Positions 21,193 through 35,414 of a stretch of 64,000 nt of DNA are shown here, piece by piece. This stretch comes from Cladocopium goreaui (lineage: Eukaryota; Sar; Dinophyceae; Suessiales; Symbiodiniaceae): the NCBI GenBank assembly GCA_947184155.2, contig CAMXCT020001820.1, positions 1 to 64,000 on the forward strand, given 5' to 3'. The notes beneath the pieces are model-generated. The model was not told where the DNA came from and made no database searches. It was given only the letters and a program-made list of their open reading frames with translations. The first letter of the stretch is position 1, and each line of letters starts with the position of its first letter. The position numbers were made by a program, and so were the translations under genes.

Positions 21193-22140
21193 ACTACCAG
21201 GCAGCAGCAGGCAGCAGCAGGCAGCAGGCAGCAGGTAGCAGCAGCCAGCAGCAGCCCGCACCAGCCAGCAGCAGCCAGCAGCAGGCAGCAGTAGGTGTCT
21301 GGCAGGCAGCATCCGGCAGCAGCAACCAGCAGCAGCTGGCGTTAGGCAGCCAGCAGCAGCCAGCAGCAGCTAGCAGCAGCCAGCAACAGCCAGCAGCAGG
21401 CAGGAGCAGGCAGCAGCCAGCAGCAGGCAGGAGCAGCAGGTAGCAGCAGGTAGCAGCAGGCAGCCAGCAGCAGGCAGCAGTAGGTGTCTGGAGCAGCAGG
21501 CAGGCAGCAGCAGGCAGCAGCAGGTAGCAGCAGGCAGCAGCAGGTAGCAGCAGGCAGCAGCAGGCAGCAGCAGGCAGCAGCAGGCAGCAGCAGACACCAG
21601 CAGAGGCAGCGGCAGGCAGCGGCAGCAGCAGGCAGCGGCAAAGTTGCAATGCAGGCAGCAGGCAGGCAGACGCAGCAAGCAGAGGCAGCAGCAGGGAGCA
21701 GCAGGCAGGCAGCAGCAGGCAGCAGCAGGCAGCAGCAGGCAGCAGCAGGCAGGCAGCAGCAGGCAGCAGCAGGCAGCAGCAGTTGCAATTTCAAGTAGGG
21801 TTTCAGAAGTGACGTTAGGCCCTTTTTTGGGGTTCCTTTGCTACGTTTTGGGCACGAAATTAGGTGGTGTTTTGCTGTTTCGGATGTGTTTCCAAAAGGG
21901 TGTCTGGCTGTTTGTTTCTTGCTTTGGAGGCTGTTTGATTGCAGCAGCACCACAGCAACACCACAGCAGCAGCAGCAGCAGCCACCAGCAGCAGCACCAG
22001 CAGCAGGCAGCAGCAGGCAGGCAGCCGCAGGCAGCCGCAGGCAGCTGCAGGCAGCAGCAGGCAGCAGCAGGCAGCAGCAGACACCAGCAGAGGCAGCAGC
22101 AGGCAGCGGCAGGCAGCGGCAGGCAGCGGCAAAGTTTCAA
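21193..22140. repeat. GCAGCAG minisatellite in two blocks with a duplicated 125-bp spacer
   Basis: GCAGCAGGCAGCAG units fill 21193-21790 and 21955-22132. A unique segment (AGTGACGTTAGGCCC onward) at about 21788-21908 is repeated at about 22140-22258 with roughly 90% identity, so repeat plus spacer was duplicated as a unit. The array is open in several frames (Gln/Ala or Leu/Cys/Ala); I regard none as a gene. Confidence 0.85.
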
Positions 22141-22559
22141 TTTTACAGTATGGTTTCAGAAGTGACATTAGGTCCTTTTTTGGGGTTACTTTGCTACGTT
22201 TTGGACACGAAATTAGGTGGTGTTTTGCTGTTCCGGATGTGTTTCGAAAAGGGTGTCTGTTAACATTTACTCTTTATCTAAACTACTCCAAGATCGACAA
22301 AACATGATGCTGGCTAGTTGAGTCCCTAAAGTAGCTAAAGGCTGGAAACTATCAACCAATTGTCAAAAAAAACTCAGACCATCATCTGATATATGATATA
22401 ACTGTCATATAACCACATGACCATTCTTCCGGGGTCGGCGGCAGGGGCGGCAGCCCTTAATAATATAATATAATATATGTATAATAATACTTATATATAT
22501 ATATATATATATATGTAGATAGGTTTCATGACATTATCCATCATCATCCATGCTCCATT

Positions 22560-22707
22560 AAGTGGTGGCAGATCATTCGTCTCACTCCCCCAGGCCCCGT
22601 CAGGGTCCATCGCCGTTGCGGTCCACGGCATTCCAATCACTGCCCAGCGCAAAGGATGTCGAACCGCTCGAACCTGGCGCGTGATTCCCACAGAAGAGTT
22701 CCAGTTG
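22560..22707 (+). CDS. Exon-like segment ending at a family 2 element
   Basis: The plus frame reads PLSGGRSFVSLPQAPSGSIA, VAVHGIPITAQRKGCRTART, WRVIPTEEFQL and reaches a GT inside the left end of the family 2 element at 22702. The minus strand shows AVDRNGDG, EF-hand-like but followed by a stop, so strand choice is uncertain. Confidence 0.35.
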
Positions 22708-22799
22708 GTGGTTGGTTTACCACCCCTCTGAAAATTGGTCAGTTGGGATGATTATTCTTATTATATGGAAAACAAAAAATGTTCCAAACCACCAACCAG
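22702..22799. repeat. Family 2 inverted-repeat element
   Basis: Left CAGTTGGTGGTTGGTTTACC, right CAAACCACCAACCAG. The family 2 body words CCCCTCTGAAAA and GGATGATTATT are present. Confidence 0.85.
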
Positions 22800-23010
22800 T
22801 ATATCTTTTCATGCTTTTTCCTTTTTCTTTTTCTTTTTATGTTGATTAGTATCGTCATTTATGGCAAAATCATGGTAATCAGAAAAGATTAACGTATTGA
22901 ACCACGCTTCACCAAGCGGTTCCCCAGTATTTGGGCATGGCTCGAAAAAAATCAGACCCTGGGACCCACAATTCATGGTCAGCTTTGTCAAAACATCCAA
23001 TGTTTGAATA

Positions 23011-23114
23011 TACCCTCTGGTAATTTAACATAGCTATTGAAAATCACCATTTTTAATGGGAAAATCCACTATTAATGGTCATTTTCAATAGCTACGTTAA
23101 ATTACCAGAGGGTA
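23011..23114. repeat. Family 1 inverted-repeat element
   Basis: Both ends intact (TACCCTCTGG, CCAGAGGGTA). Inner arms CATAGCTATTG and CAATAGCTACG. Confidence 0.9.
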
Positions 23115-25824
<2,710 letters not shown>

Positions 25825-26514
25825 TAGGATATACCACCCGTGACGGTGCTTTCATTTGACACAGCAAGCATATTTATACAATGAAATCCTTTGACATCTG
25901 TTTTCAGAAGCAAGTTCCTCTTGGTCGGCATCAAAGTTGAGGGTATAAGTTTGTGCAATAGGGTCTATATCATCTTTACGCGGATTGCATCCCATTTGGT
26001 GTGGGCCAACTAATTCAGCATGAATACCAGTTGCCCTTGAGGAATCCAACGCGGCAAGTGAACATCCACCAGTTATAGATGATTTTCCTATCAAACCCCC
26101 ATTTATGGGGGATTTTCCATTGCCACGGTTCATAATCAAAGAATATATTCAAATGGAGGTTTCTTGAAATAGGGGTACCTCTAAAGACTCAAAAAAATAT
26201 CAATTTTCATAGGATTTTCCGTTATAAACCATCCAGCTATTAGGGTACCGCCAATTTATGAACACCCACAATAGGAAAAAAAAAGAAACACGAGTTCTAT
26301 GTGGTGTATCCACCGACTGGGATGGGCACCCCTGGTTTGTCTGACGCTTCGCTTTACCCATTGACCTGGCTACTTTGGGGTATAGCCTATTTTCAGACAC
26401 ACCCATTTGCCAATTAGCTACTATCAATGGCTTTTGATTTAAAGGAAATCACACGGAACATCGCTGGTTTTCAGCATAAACATTTGGTTTTCCTTTGGGT
26501 TTTCTCTACAAAAT

Positions 26515-26580
26515 CCGTTCGAGGTTCACATTGCTGGGGAGAAGTGGACCGTGTACCTGGAGCGTTACCGAACATGGATT
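26515..26580 (+). CDS. Exon-like segment, unknown protein
   Basis: The plus frame reads NPFEVHIAGEKWTVYLERYR then TWILL, in a small GC-rich island within AT-rich repeats. Splice sites are not obvious. Confidence 0.4.
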
Positions 26581-26973
26581 CTTCTGAATATGGACAAACC
26601 AAATTCTAAGAGTTAAAAGCGTCATTTCTTCCACATATATCGCGAATCTCCAAGTGTCAAATCTGCGGATTTTCCCAATCCCAGCATGAAGGATTCCAAG
26701 GAAAAACCCGAAGCTCGGTCGGCGATAAGTGGAACCATGGTGATGCAATGTTTTTTGTCTTCAGAATTTGAGGATGTCTACTTATATCTGGGGAAATTTT
26801 CACCATATTTTGGTTGTTTACCAATGGAAATTCCTGTGAGAATTTGGGGTACCTTATTTTAGGAACCCCCATCTGAATAAACCAGTGAACTCGAGGGGCC
26901 AATCATGATGCAACGTGGCAACGTCACCATAGATCTGGGACCTATTTTCGAAGTGGACAATAACCATGTGACA

Positions 26974-27104
26974 TACCAACCCTCTGGCAATTTAAGAGTT
27001 GGCGAACTGGAAACTCATCATTTTTAAGTTCGGTAAAACATTTTTCACTAAATGTGCCACGGCTTCCGAATCGCAAACTCCAACAAATTACTGGAGAGTA
27101 ACTG
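26974..27104. repeat. Degraded family 1 element
   Basis: Starts TACCAACCCTCTGG and ends near TTACTGGAGAGTA. It has a variant inner arm, GTTGGCGAACTGG. Confidence 0.4.
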
Positions 27105-27336
27105 CTGAAACATCGCAGCCACCCATCAGTGTCAGGTACTTTGCAAATAAGTGCATTCCATACAGGTAAGCCCTGGATTTGTGGCTCATCCCATTAATCT
27201 CAATGGGTTCTATTTATGGATACTCACCAGTGACTAAGTGGGGAGATGTCTCATATAAAGTTGCTTATATATATCCTATATCCCGATTGCCCACAAGATA
27301 TCCCATTAAATAATCCCATTAACTTAGCCCTTTTAC

Positions 27337-27392
27337 TGCCGCGTCTTAGATCAGCCTTCGGACACTCTTCGAGGGCCAGAAACACCTGGCTC
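27337..27392 (-). CDS. Small internal exon, unknown protein
   Basis: Acceptor TTGGCAG, donor GTAAAA; 56 nt encoding SQVFLALEECPKADLRRG with one carried base at each side. Confidence 0.5.
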
Positions 27393-27675
27393 CTGCCAAT
27401 CTGAGATGCACTGATTTTTTTTTCCGAGATTGATGGCTTGTTAGATTTGTTCGTCTTTTTTCCCATGGTGAAAAGGTGAAATATCAAACTATATGTCATC
27501 TTAGTAAAGCTAGCGCAATGTCATAAACCAGCCATATAAATGGGTCGAAAAATCCCACCCATCAAAATGGTGAGTCATTGGGGATGGTAGATCCGATTGC
27601 TTTACTCTTTACTGACATGTTTTTTGCCTTTTTATTTTTCATCATTAACCATGGCTCAAATCCACATCAATTCAG

Positions 27676-27800
27676 CGCCGCCGGTCCGGTCCTGCCAAAG
27701 CTCCCCCAGACTTGGCAGAGTCACACCTGGCGAGATGGGGATCTGAGAGATTTGGCAATCAATTTGGATCCGAATGTCTGGTGGGAATGTCTGATGGGTT
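27676..27800 (+). CDS. Exon-like segment, unknown protein
   Basis: After TCAATTCAG the frame reads AAGPVLPKLPQTWQSHTWRD, GDLRDLAINLDPNVWWECLM. Protein-like; the 3' edge is uncertain. Confidence 0.45.
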
Positions 27801-27839
27801 TAACAATGGTTAATGATGGTTAATGATTATCTGGTGGAT

Positions 27840-27943
27840 TACCCTCTGGTAATTTAACATAGCTATTGAAAATGACCATTTATAGTAGATTTTCCCATTA
27901 AAAATGGTGATTTTCAATAGCTACGTTAAATTACCAGAGGGTA
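27840..27943. repeat. Family 1 inverted-repeat element
   Basis: Perfect ends TACCCTCTGGTAATTTAAC and GTTAAATTACCAGAGGGTA: a 19-bp perfect inverted repeat. A family 2 copy follows 19 bp later. Confidence 0.95.
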
Positions 27944-27962
27944 TATTATATATATATACAAT

Positions 27963-28062
27963 CTGGTTGGTGGTTGGTTTACCACCCCTCTGAAAAATAT
28001 GAGTTCGCCAGTTGGGGTTACTATTCCCAATATATGGAAAAATGTTCCAAACCACCAACCAG
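27963..28062. repeat. Family 2 inverted-repeat element
   Basis: Left CTGGTTGGTGGTTGG, right CCAAACCACCAACCAG; a typical body. Confidence 0.95.
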
Positions 28063-28177
28063 ATGTAGCAAACCCCCATTGACCATCCCCATTCCGCCAC
28101 TTTTGATGGGATTCAAAAACTTCAATGGTAGTTGTTGATGGCAGAAAATGCATCACCTTTTGGAAGAGTTCACCCAT
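28062..28177 (-). CDS. Exon-like segment ending at a family 2 element
   Basis: The minus frame reads MGELFQKVMHFLPSTTTIEV, FESHQKWRNGDGQWGFATS and meets GTTGGTGG, the end of the family 2 element, as a GT donor. The frame stays open upstream to about 28210. Unknown family. Confidence 0.5.
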
Positions 28178-28943
28178 CCGATGATTGCTCGATTGCTCCG
28201 GGGACCCGGTGTTACCCTTATTCAGATTTCATAGTCAACTCATTCCACAGAGTTTACGTCACAAATTTGAAGCTCCTTTCGAACCCCATCAAGATCAGTG
28301 GCATGGGTTAACAGTTGGAACTATCATCACCACCTGAAGCCCCAAGTATGTAATGTAATGCAATGCAGTGCAGGCAGTATAATATATGTACAGATCTACA
28401 TCCCTCTTTTTCTCTCTGTATATTTGTATATCTGCATATTTGCATATCTATCTACATATCCGCCCATCCATCCGTCCGTCCGTCCATCCATCTCTACAAC
28501 TCACCAACTGTTCAACCAACCAACTAACTATCAAACTTTCTAATGGGATAGTCAACTGTGTATACAGTATATATATATATATATATATCTATGTATCTAC
28601 AAATATAATCTCATCTATAATCCATGTCACCATTCTTAGCATTCATCAAATACATTCCAAACAACTTTTTAAAGACCCTACAGCCTCCTGATGTCATAAA
28701 ATCGTTATTGGCCATTGTTAGCCATTATTAACCACTATTAACAATCATATTCTATGGCTATGTCTAGAAGTATTTCATTATCCCATGAAACCACCAGAGT
28801 ATTCCCATTATTATTCCCATGAAATTCACCACAGTCATTCTTCACCACCATTCACCAATGATTAATAATGATGGGTAATGGTTCATAATTATTCATGGTG
28901 AATGTTAATAATGGTACTAATCACCACATTCATCAATTTTTGT

Positions 28944-29049
28944 TACCCTCTGGTAAACTAACATAGCTATTGAAAATGGCAATTTATAGTGGATTTACCC
29001 ATTCAAGATGGTGATTTTCCATAGTTACGTAAACGTTTACCCGACGGTA
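28944..29049. repeat. Family 1 inverted-repeat element
   Basis: Left end TACCCTCTGG intact; right end altered (TTTACCCGACGGTA). Confidence 0.85.
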
Positions 29050-29289
29050 ACCCCTTGGAAAACCACTATTCATGTTTATTAACCCGTATTATCCCATGAA
29101 TATCCTGCTATATCCCATTGTTGTTGGGTTTATTAACCATTGACAATCTTAGATACCCTGCAAAAAATTTAATTCTTTGCTGGTGAAGGTAGATATTCCC
29201 ATTAATACCAAAAGACTAGTTAGGATTATTTGGTATCCATCTAAGATTGACCTAGTAACCTTGAAAAATATGAAAGTCACTGGGAAGGA

Positions 29290-29340
29290 TGACATCCCAT
29301 ATATGAAATGGAAAATAACATGTTCCAAACCACCAACCAG
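29290..29340. repeat. Family 2 right half only
   Basis: ATGTTCCAAACCACCAACCAG with the preceding ATATGAAATGG; no left half is found. Confidence 0.6.
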
Positions 29341-29539
29341 AAATTCTCCAGCAAATCAAATTAGACTTAGTGATTATTACTAGTGATTATGGATCATTCC
29401 CTCATTGTTATTGGCTTTATTTTCACCACATCCACCACCAACCAGAATGGCTTATGCCGCTATAAATGGAGGTTACCAATGAACATACCGGTGATTTCAG
29501 AGTTTGCTATGGTACAACCGCCAACCAGCCATTGTTATT

Positions 29540-29612
29540 GGGTTTGTTAATCACTATCAGCCACTATTAACCAGTCTTAACCACTATCAACCACTATTAA
29601 CCACTATGAACC
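29540..29612. repeat. 11-bp tandem repeat (AACCACTATTA type)
   Basis: Six imperfect units of CACTATNAACC. Confidence 0.7.
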
Positions 29613-29664
29613 ATGGTTATTGGCTTTATTTTCACCACATTCCCACCACCCCGGTGCGTTACTC

Positions 29665-29795
29665 ATCCCGCTTCGCCGTGAATCGAATGGCCTCTGAGCT
29701 CCATGGGATCCAGGCGCCCGTCCCGGTTCCGGTCCAAGGAACGGAAGGCGGAGCCTGAGATCTCGCGGAGCCGGAGATCTCCGGGGAGATTTCTG
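29665..29795 (-). CDS. Exon with an EF-hand calcium-binding loop
   Basis: The minus frame reads LRLREISGSAFRSLDRNRDG then RLDPMELRGHSIHGEAG and a stop. DRNRDGRLDPME fits the 12-residue EF-hand loop: D1, N3, D5, G6, hydrophobic L8 and E12. Hydrophobic residues before it (F, L) fit the entering helix. EF-hand proteins act as calcium sensors. Whether the stop is the true end or the exon is spliced earlier cannot be told. Confidence 0.55.
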
Positions 29796-29999
29796 GGGTG
29801 AAAACAGCTATAGAATGATAGTTGGATGATGTGGTTAGATAAACTAGTTATGGATGTGGTATATCTATAATTACTATCTATAGTTAAAATGTGGTTAAAA
29901 TGTGGTTAGATAGTAAATGGATGTAAATGGTATATCTATATCTATAATGTGCTTTGAACAATGAATATACATGATAGATTATCGATAATATATATATAT

Positions 30000-30650
30000 A
30001 TGTATCAATAGAACGTATATAACTATATATCTATATCATCTATTCTCATTGATATTCTCATGTATCCCCAGTATATACACATGACTTACCCTCTGGTTAT
30101 TTACCTATCTGAGATGCTATATAGAGTTGTATGTCTGGAAAACGGATATAGAAAGGACATACAACTATAGATAAATATAAGTCTACATTGTGTATATATA
30201 TATATTTATTTATTTATTTATTTATTCATTGTTGTATATGTATGATTGTATCTATATTACCAACTCTGCATAGCTTTTCACGTAGGTGTGTATGTCTGGT
30301 GATACTACCAATTTGCGGGGGGCATGGGCCTTGAAAACTGCTGGTTGACAGCAACATCTGATGCCCTAACCTCTTGGATACGCTGCCCAAACACTTCCAA
30401 AAACTAGATTTTCAGCTGGTTAGTATTTATCCATGTTGGAGCAAAAAGGTTAATTTAGTACTATCCATCAAGCCGGTTGACCTAGGACCTTACTATTCAG
30501 CAACCTGCCGCCGTATCAAGTCCTTTGAGTTTCCCCACTGGCAGCGTCGCTCTGGCCCTAGCATTGAAGCATTGCATTTGGAGAACCATTGATTCCAATT
30601 TTATTGTTAAACCATGGTTAACAGTTGATTTTGTGTAAAGCCATTATCCC
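30000..30650. other. Spacer or intron, AT-rich
   Basis: A lone left end of family 1 (TACCCTCTGGTTATTTAC) occurs at about 30089. A TATT run lies near 30200-30225. The plus frame near 30450-30590 is open but not convincing. Confidence 0.4.
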
Positions 30651-31064
30651 AATCTATTTCACTGGTAAAAGCATCGCAGAACTAAACCCGATTCTTGGCA
30701 GACTCTGGCTCCGCTGCGAAGTGACATGGATAGCTGGGTTTTTGCTGGAGGTGTTAGTAGAAGGTATTGGAATCTGCACATAAAATGGGGGAACCCCAAA
30801 ACCATGGGTTTCAATACTAAAATGGTATAATTTGGATGATTTGGGGAGTAACCCGGGTAACCCCATTTTGGGGAAACTTCCATATTTTCCCGCAAACCAT
30901 ATTTGATGACACCAAAGGGTACATGGATGGACTCCAAATTTCGATTCATTCCAATCAGATTTATTTTCTTGGGAAGGCCCTCAAATGTTCAAAAAACAAG
31001 TTTCCATGGGTTTGAACATTTCTCATCTTAGAAATGGTTGGGCCGAACATTTTACCAACCACAT

Positions 31065-31157
31065 AAGAGGTGGTGCCCCACACTTAGCTAAGTTGCTTTG
31101 TATATGAACTGTTGGGCTTATGGTAGATATACCGAGCTAGTTCATGCAAGATGGGGC
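31065..31157. repeat. GGTGGTGCCCC-type inverted-repeat element, degraded
   Basis: Starts AGAGGTGGTGCCCCACACTT, with AGCTAAGTTG inside and GGGGCCCC at the far end. Related to the cleaner copy at 58368-58493. Confidence 0.5.
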
Positions 31158-31574
31158 CCCGGATAACGTTCAGTTGCCTAAAAAAAGTGGCTGAATTCGA
31201 TGGTTTATGGTAGATATAACGAACTAGTTAATTATTATTTACCTCCAATAGCCAGTATATAACTATGATTATAACACTTCTAGCTATATTTAATGGTTAA
31301 TGGATGTTAATGGGGTTATAAACCAACAGACATAACTGGGCACCAGCCACATTAGCCACCTAGTCTCAGGACTAATCTTAGGATTTGCCACACGCTAGGG
31401 CTCGAACAATCGGTCAAGCGGCAAGTCACTGGCTAATCCCCGAACTAAATGAAGGCTTGAATGGGAACATTATCTATATTTATGCACATATATTGTTATT
31501 ATTATTATTATTAGGAAATACTATAATAATAACAATATTATATATATAGATATATATATATTTATATATGCCCC

Positions 31575-32640
31575 CCCAAGACCTACCTTTTGTGTAGCAA
31601 ATAGGTTCCTGAATGTCTTCTTCCTTCTTATCTTATCACCTATTGTAGCTGGACACATCCTGCCCCAGAGTATAGCATATTATTATTTTTGATAAATACA
31701 ACTTCTTGTAAGGTAATTTTTTATAATGATTACTGGTGGAATTCATGTTTACTAAAGTTCCTGTAGCAATTTGAAACCTTTTAGTTTCTACCAAAGCTGA
31801 GCTTTGTGCAAGATTAGGTGATATAGTGAGTGCATCTTGAGATTTCACATTTTTATAATGCAATTACTTTTTTCTTCCTCCTACAATTTCATAACATTCC
31901 ATCAAACTTTGCATAGTAAATTGACAATAACTAATCATATTCTCATTTGATGTTAGAAGTTTTTTTTGTTCTTGTGAACCTACGTTCTTTCCATTCGCTT
32001 TTTCTTCAGCATCTACCATCTTTTTTTGTAGAAGAATTGTTTTTTTTGCTGTAATGATTTATGTTTAAAATCTGTATAATGTAGATGATCTTGTAATTTC
32101 ATTGTTTTAAATCCAGGAGTGCTTGAGTTAGATATACTATCTTTTAAACATAAATGATTTTGATGATACTAAATTAGTAAGTAAACAAATATAGATCAGT
32201 TTTTAATATATGTGTCATATTATAATTTGTCTTACTTTTTTATAGTTCTCAATTTTGTGATATTTTTTTAAAGATATTATAGGCGTTTCTAGCATTGGAT
32301 GAATATGTATTTTTACTTTGAAAGATCCTATATTTTTATTGGTTCTTTTAGCTCTATATTCTGAGGATCTAGTTTTAAATTAATCAAATTATTATCTTGG
32401 ATATGTTTTTCAGATTGGTTTGTTTGCATTTTTTACGACAATATTCTACCATTTTAAGATGTGAACTTTGATAGCATTTCAGGGTTTTTACAGTCTATTA
32501 CATTTTTTTCTAAACATAAATTGCGACCATGTTCTTTTAAAGAAAGTTTTCTTTGCCGATCTATCTGCAACCCTTTCTAATACATTTTGTTGGGAAGGTT
32601 TGAACTGATCTGTAGATAAAGAGGTATTGCTAATAATAAT
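31575..32640 (-). pseudogene. AT-rich coding relic broken by frameshifts, possibly foreign
   Basis: The minus strand gives successive open pieces in different frames. They abut or overlap, and most breaks fall at A-runs. In order: STDQFKPSQQNVLERVADRS (about 32620), EKHIQDNNLINLKLDPQN (about 32370), FKVKIHIHPMLETPIISL (about 32310), TPGFKTMKLQDHLHYTDF (about 32110), KLLTSNENMISYCQFTMQSL (about 31940), SQDALTISPNLAQSSALVET (about 31830), MCPATIGDKIRRKKTF (about 31650). The A-rich coding strand and heavy Lys/Asn/Ile use contrast with every other exon in the window. No family is recognised. It could be an endogenised viral or other foreign gene, or an AT-rich transposon gene. The direction is clear; the origin is not. 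Confidence 0.5.
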
Positions 32641-32705
32641 ATGATGATAATAATAATAATATATATATATGGATGATTTGCAATTGCTATATTTGATTAC
32701 CGGAG

Positions 32706-32845
32706 GCTCCAAACATTCTTTTTGAGGCCCACAACTCTGATGCCTCCGCTTGCCGATTCCGTTGGGCACGCAGTCGTCTTGAAGCGGCGCTGGCCTTGAA
32801 ACTGGCTGAACTGGGTTGGACACAGGGATTCACCCATGGCTACCA
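32706..32845 (+). CDS. Exon-like segment, unknown protein
   Basis: After TTACCGGAG the plus frame reads APNILFEAHNSDASACRFRW, ARSRLEAALALKLAELGWTQ, GFTHGYQ, and meets CAGTAA, where A|GTAACT could be a donor. The middle is a good helix. Minus frames are open too but less protein-like. Confidence 0.4.
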
Positions 32846-32867
32846 GTAACTCAGTACCTCTGACTTT

Positions 32868-32990
32868 ATGGTGATTTAATGGTGATTTCATGGTGTTTTA
32901 ATGGGATTTCATGGTGATTTAATGGTGATTTAATGGGATTTCATGGTGATTTAATGGTGATTTAATGTTGATTTAGTGGGATCCAATGGT
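32868..32990. repeat. Tandem GGTGATTTAATGGT words
   Basis: Nine imperfect copies of ATGG(T)GATTT(A/C)ATGG. Confidence 0.75.
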
Positions 32991-33006
32991 GATCTTCATG
33001 GAGGTT

Positions 33007-33099
33007 TAACCTCTGGTAAACGTTAACAAAAAACGATGGAAAATCACCATGCTATTAATGGGAAAACTCAATAGCAAACTGTTAGTTTACCAGAGGGTA
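33007..33099. repeat. Family 1 inverted-repeat element, short
   Basis: Left TAACCTCTGGTAAAC, right GTTTACCAGAGGGTA; the middle is shortened. Confidence 0.8.
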
Positions 33100-33513
33100 A
33101 TTGGGATGGAACATCATCTAGAAAATTGATGTTTTGTACTGGCTTAACAATGGAAAATCATGGGTTTGAGCAGAAATTCTTCACATAGCGATAGGGAATA
33201 CTCCGTTCCTGAGAAATAGGACAATCATCTAAACACATAGTTGATTTTGGGGCCATTTTCCAGTGCCATGTTCTAGTGGCTAAATATGCGCTAAGCCCAA
33301 TGCCATAAACCATCCACGATATTACCATAAGATTTTTACATGGGTGGTTTTCCACAATCATTCCCAAACGGGATGTTTACGCATTCGGTTTACCACATTA
33401 ATCTGGGTAAATTATTCAATATTTCACTAAAATTCTTTTAGAAATAATCAGTATATCCTCAATATCCCACTCATGCCAGTTATCTGGGTAAATTATAATA
33501 TTTCACTAAATTA

Positions 33514-33632
33514 TACCATCTGGTTATTTAGCATAGCCATGGAAAATCCAGCCATTTTTAAGTTCGGTAAACCATCTATTTCGATTAGGGCCATCGAAAA
33601 ACCATGGCTATGTTAGTCATAGCCAGAGGGTC
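33514..33632. repeat. Family 1 inverted-repeat element, CCATGG variant
   Basis: Left TACCATCTGGTTATTTAGC. Arms CATAGCCATGG and CCATGGCTATG pair. Confidence 0.8.
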
Positions 33633-33887
33633 ATATTTCACTAACCCAGATAAAGTTCGGCCTTTAAAAAAAGGGGATGAACAAACATCCGAAAACCCAT
33701 GGATGCCACGGCTCGCTCGGTGAGGTGATGATGTCTTTACCCAGAAAAATATGTAAATCCCAAAGAATGATGGCTGGTATACCATTATTAACCATTGTTT
33801 GGGATTATATACATATATAATTAATTATAGTACTGGTGTTATTAACCCTTTTTAACCATAGTTTAACTAGTTATACCATTTTCCCAG

Positions 33888-33952
33888 CCGTACTCTGCGC
33901 CGACCAGTCCGGACGGACTCAATGAAGGGCGTTGGCGCAATCAAGGAATCAG
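33888..33952 (+). CDS. Small internal exon
   Basis: TTTTCCCAG precedes and GTGAGC follows, both close to consensus. The 65 nt are open in two frames (PYSAPTSPDGLNEGRW or TLRRPVRTDSMKGVGA), so the phase is undecided. Confidence 0.5.
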
Positions 33953-34701
33953 GTGAGCTTGCTTAGTAGTTACTAACCCTTTTTATCCCCAGCTAGTTCA
34001 TGTTCTTTTGTTGGGAAACATTGGTTTTAATGGATTTCATAGGGATTCCATGGCTAAAAACATGGTGAATTCCTGCAATCAAGCATGGTGAATTTTGTCA
34101 ACGAAGAAAATTTTCCCCGGTTTACTAAATCAAAAGTCGCTCCAAATAGTATATAGGGTTATATTCTATCATAACTGGCCTCAGATTTGCAAAAACTGTG
34201 TTTTTTGTTCATCTTGGGTTTATGTTAAATTTCTAAGCGTGCTTCGAAACCGTGTTGATTCATTCTCCATTTGGTACGCTCCGGTGTCATCAAACATGGC
34301 TAGCTGGGAAATCGCCGAACTAAATAGAGGTTTCTAGCAATAAATATCATAAATGGACGATTTTTAATTGCCATACCATTTTTTGGGATTCAAAGACCAA
34401 AGCTGGAACAAATCGGCCCTTTCTCAGTGTTTCATCCAGCCTCCACATGGTGTCATTTCCAGCGTGTGAACGCTTTTTTTAAATCTTACCCCCACGGATT
34501 CCATATATATCAATATATTTACCTTGTCTACCCAACAGTTCTTGAAGTTTTCTCAACCAACTTCAAACTTCGAACATATAAATCAACTATAAATCTGAAA
34601 TTGGGTGGCTTCAATCAACCATTTTCCACCATTTTTGATGCTTGGATCTCCATGGTTCTCCGTTCTCCAACGAACAACGAAAATCGCCACGGCGAGTTCA
34701 G

Positions 34702-34744
34702 CGCTGGGTTCTGCCGACGACCAATGGGCTGATGTCGTCCAGCA
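34702..34744 (+). CDS. Small internal exon
   Basis: Acceptor GAGTTCAG, donor GTAGGG; 43 nt encoding LGSADDQWADVVQ with two carried bases at each side. Confidence 0.4.
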
Positions 34745-35126
34745 GTAGGGAGTGGCTTTTGGATGGATTCCTGGCGAAGCAGGGAATACGCAACGGAACC
34801 AACGGAAAAAACAGATATTTATTACACATGAGTTAGTCATGTTGTACATAGGAACATCAGAAATTGAATGAAAACCCGAGGAACCGGATGGAACCGGTCA
34901 TTTTATATGAGTCGAAAAAACAATTTTCCAGAAGATGTTCCAGTGCCAGATTAACTTGCCCCTTGAAGGACACCTAAGGGTGATTCACAAATATGGAGTG
35001 CATCTTCACTTGTCCATTTAATCCGTCAATGACTACAACTACAGCTGTTGAGTAAGAGCTAGCCAACTACAAGTGTCCAAAAAGAGATCTCGCTTATAGC
35101 AAGCACCTTGGGGTTACCCCCCCAAG

Positions 35127-35240
35127 CCGCTACAAATGCTTGACATTGATGTGCCGCAACAACACGCCACGACCCGCTTGGGTCGTCCTGTTGCGATCCA
35201 AGAAGGCACCTTCCGGCATTTCCAGGACTGCCTTGCACAG
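35127..35240 (+). CDS. Internal exon, unknown protein
   Basis: CCCCCCAAG precedes and GTCCAA follows; 114 nt, exactly 38 codons. It reads PLQMLDIDVPQQHATTRLGR, PVAIQEGTFRHFQDCLAQ. Protein-like with a phase 0 frame. Confidence 0.5.
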
Positions 35241-35287
35241 GTCCAAACTTAGCTATGGCAAAAGAAAAAGTCACCCCGATACTGTGA

Positions 35288-35414
35288 TACTGTGGATGGG
35301 CCTGCGAAATCCGAATCACCAGTGAAAAAAGGTGGTAAACATCCCATTATTTATACGGTTTCAACCATCCCAAATTGGTGGTTTATCGGATTTCGCAACG
35401 GCCCATCCACAGTA
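35288..35414. repeat. Inverted-repeat element with TACTGTGGATGG ends
   Basis: Left TACTGTGGATGGGCC and GCGAAATCCG pair with right CGGATTTCGC and GGCCCATCCACAGTA. A right-half relative lies at about 52683-52730. Confidence 0.85.

Noticed and set aside
21194..22165. Gln/Ala-rich and Cys/Leu/Ala-rich open frames
   Set aside because: Translation products of the GCAGCAG array only.
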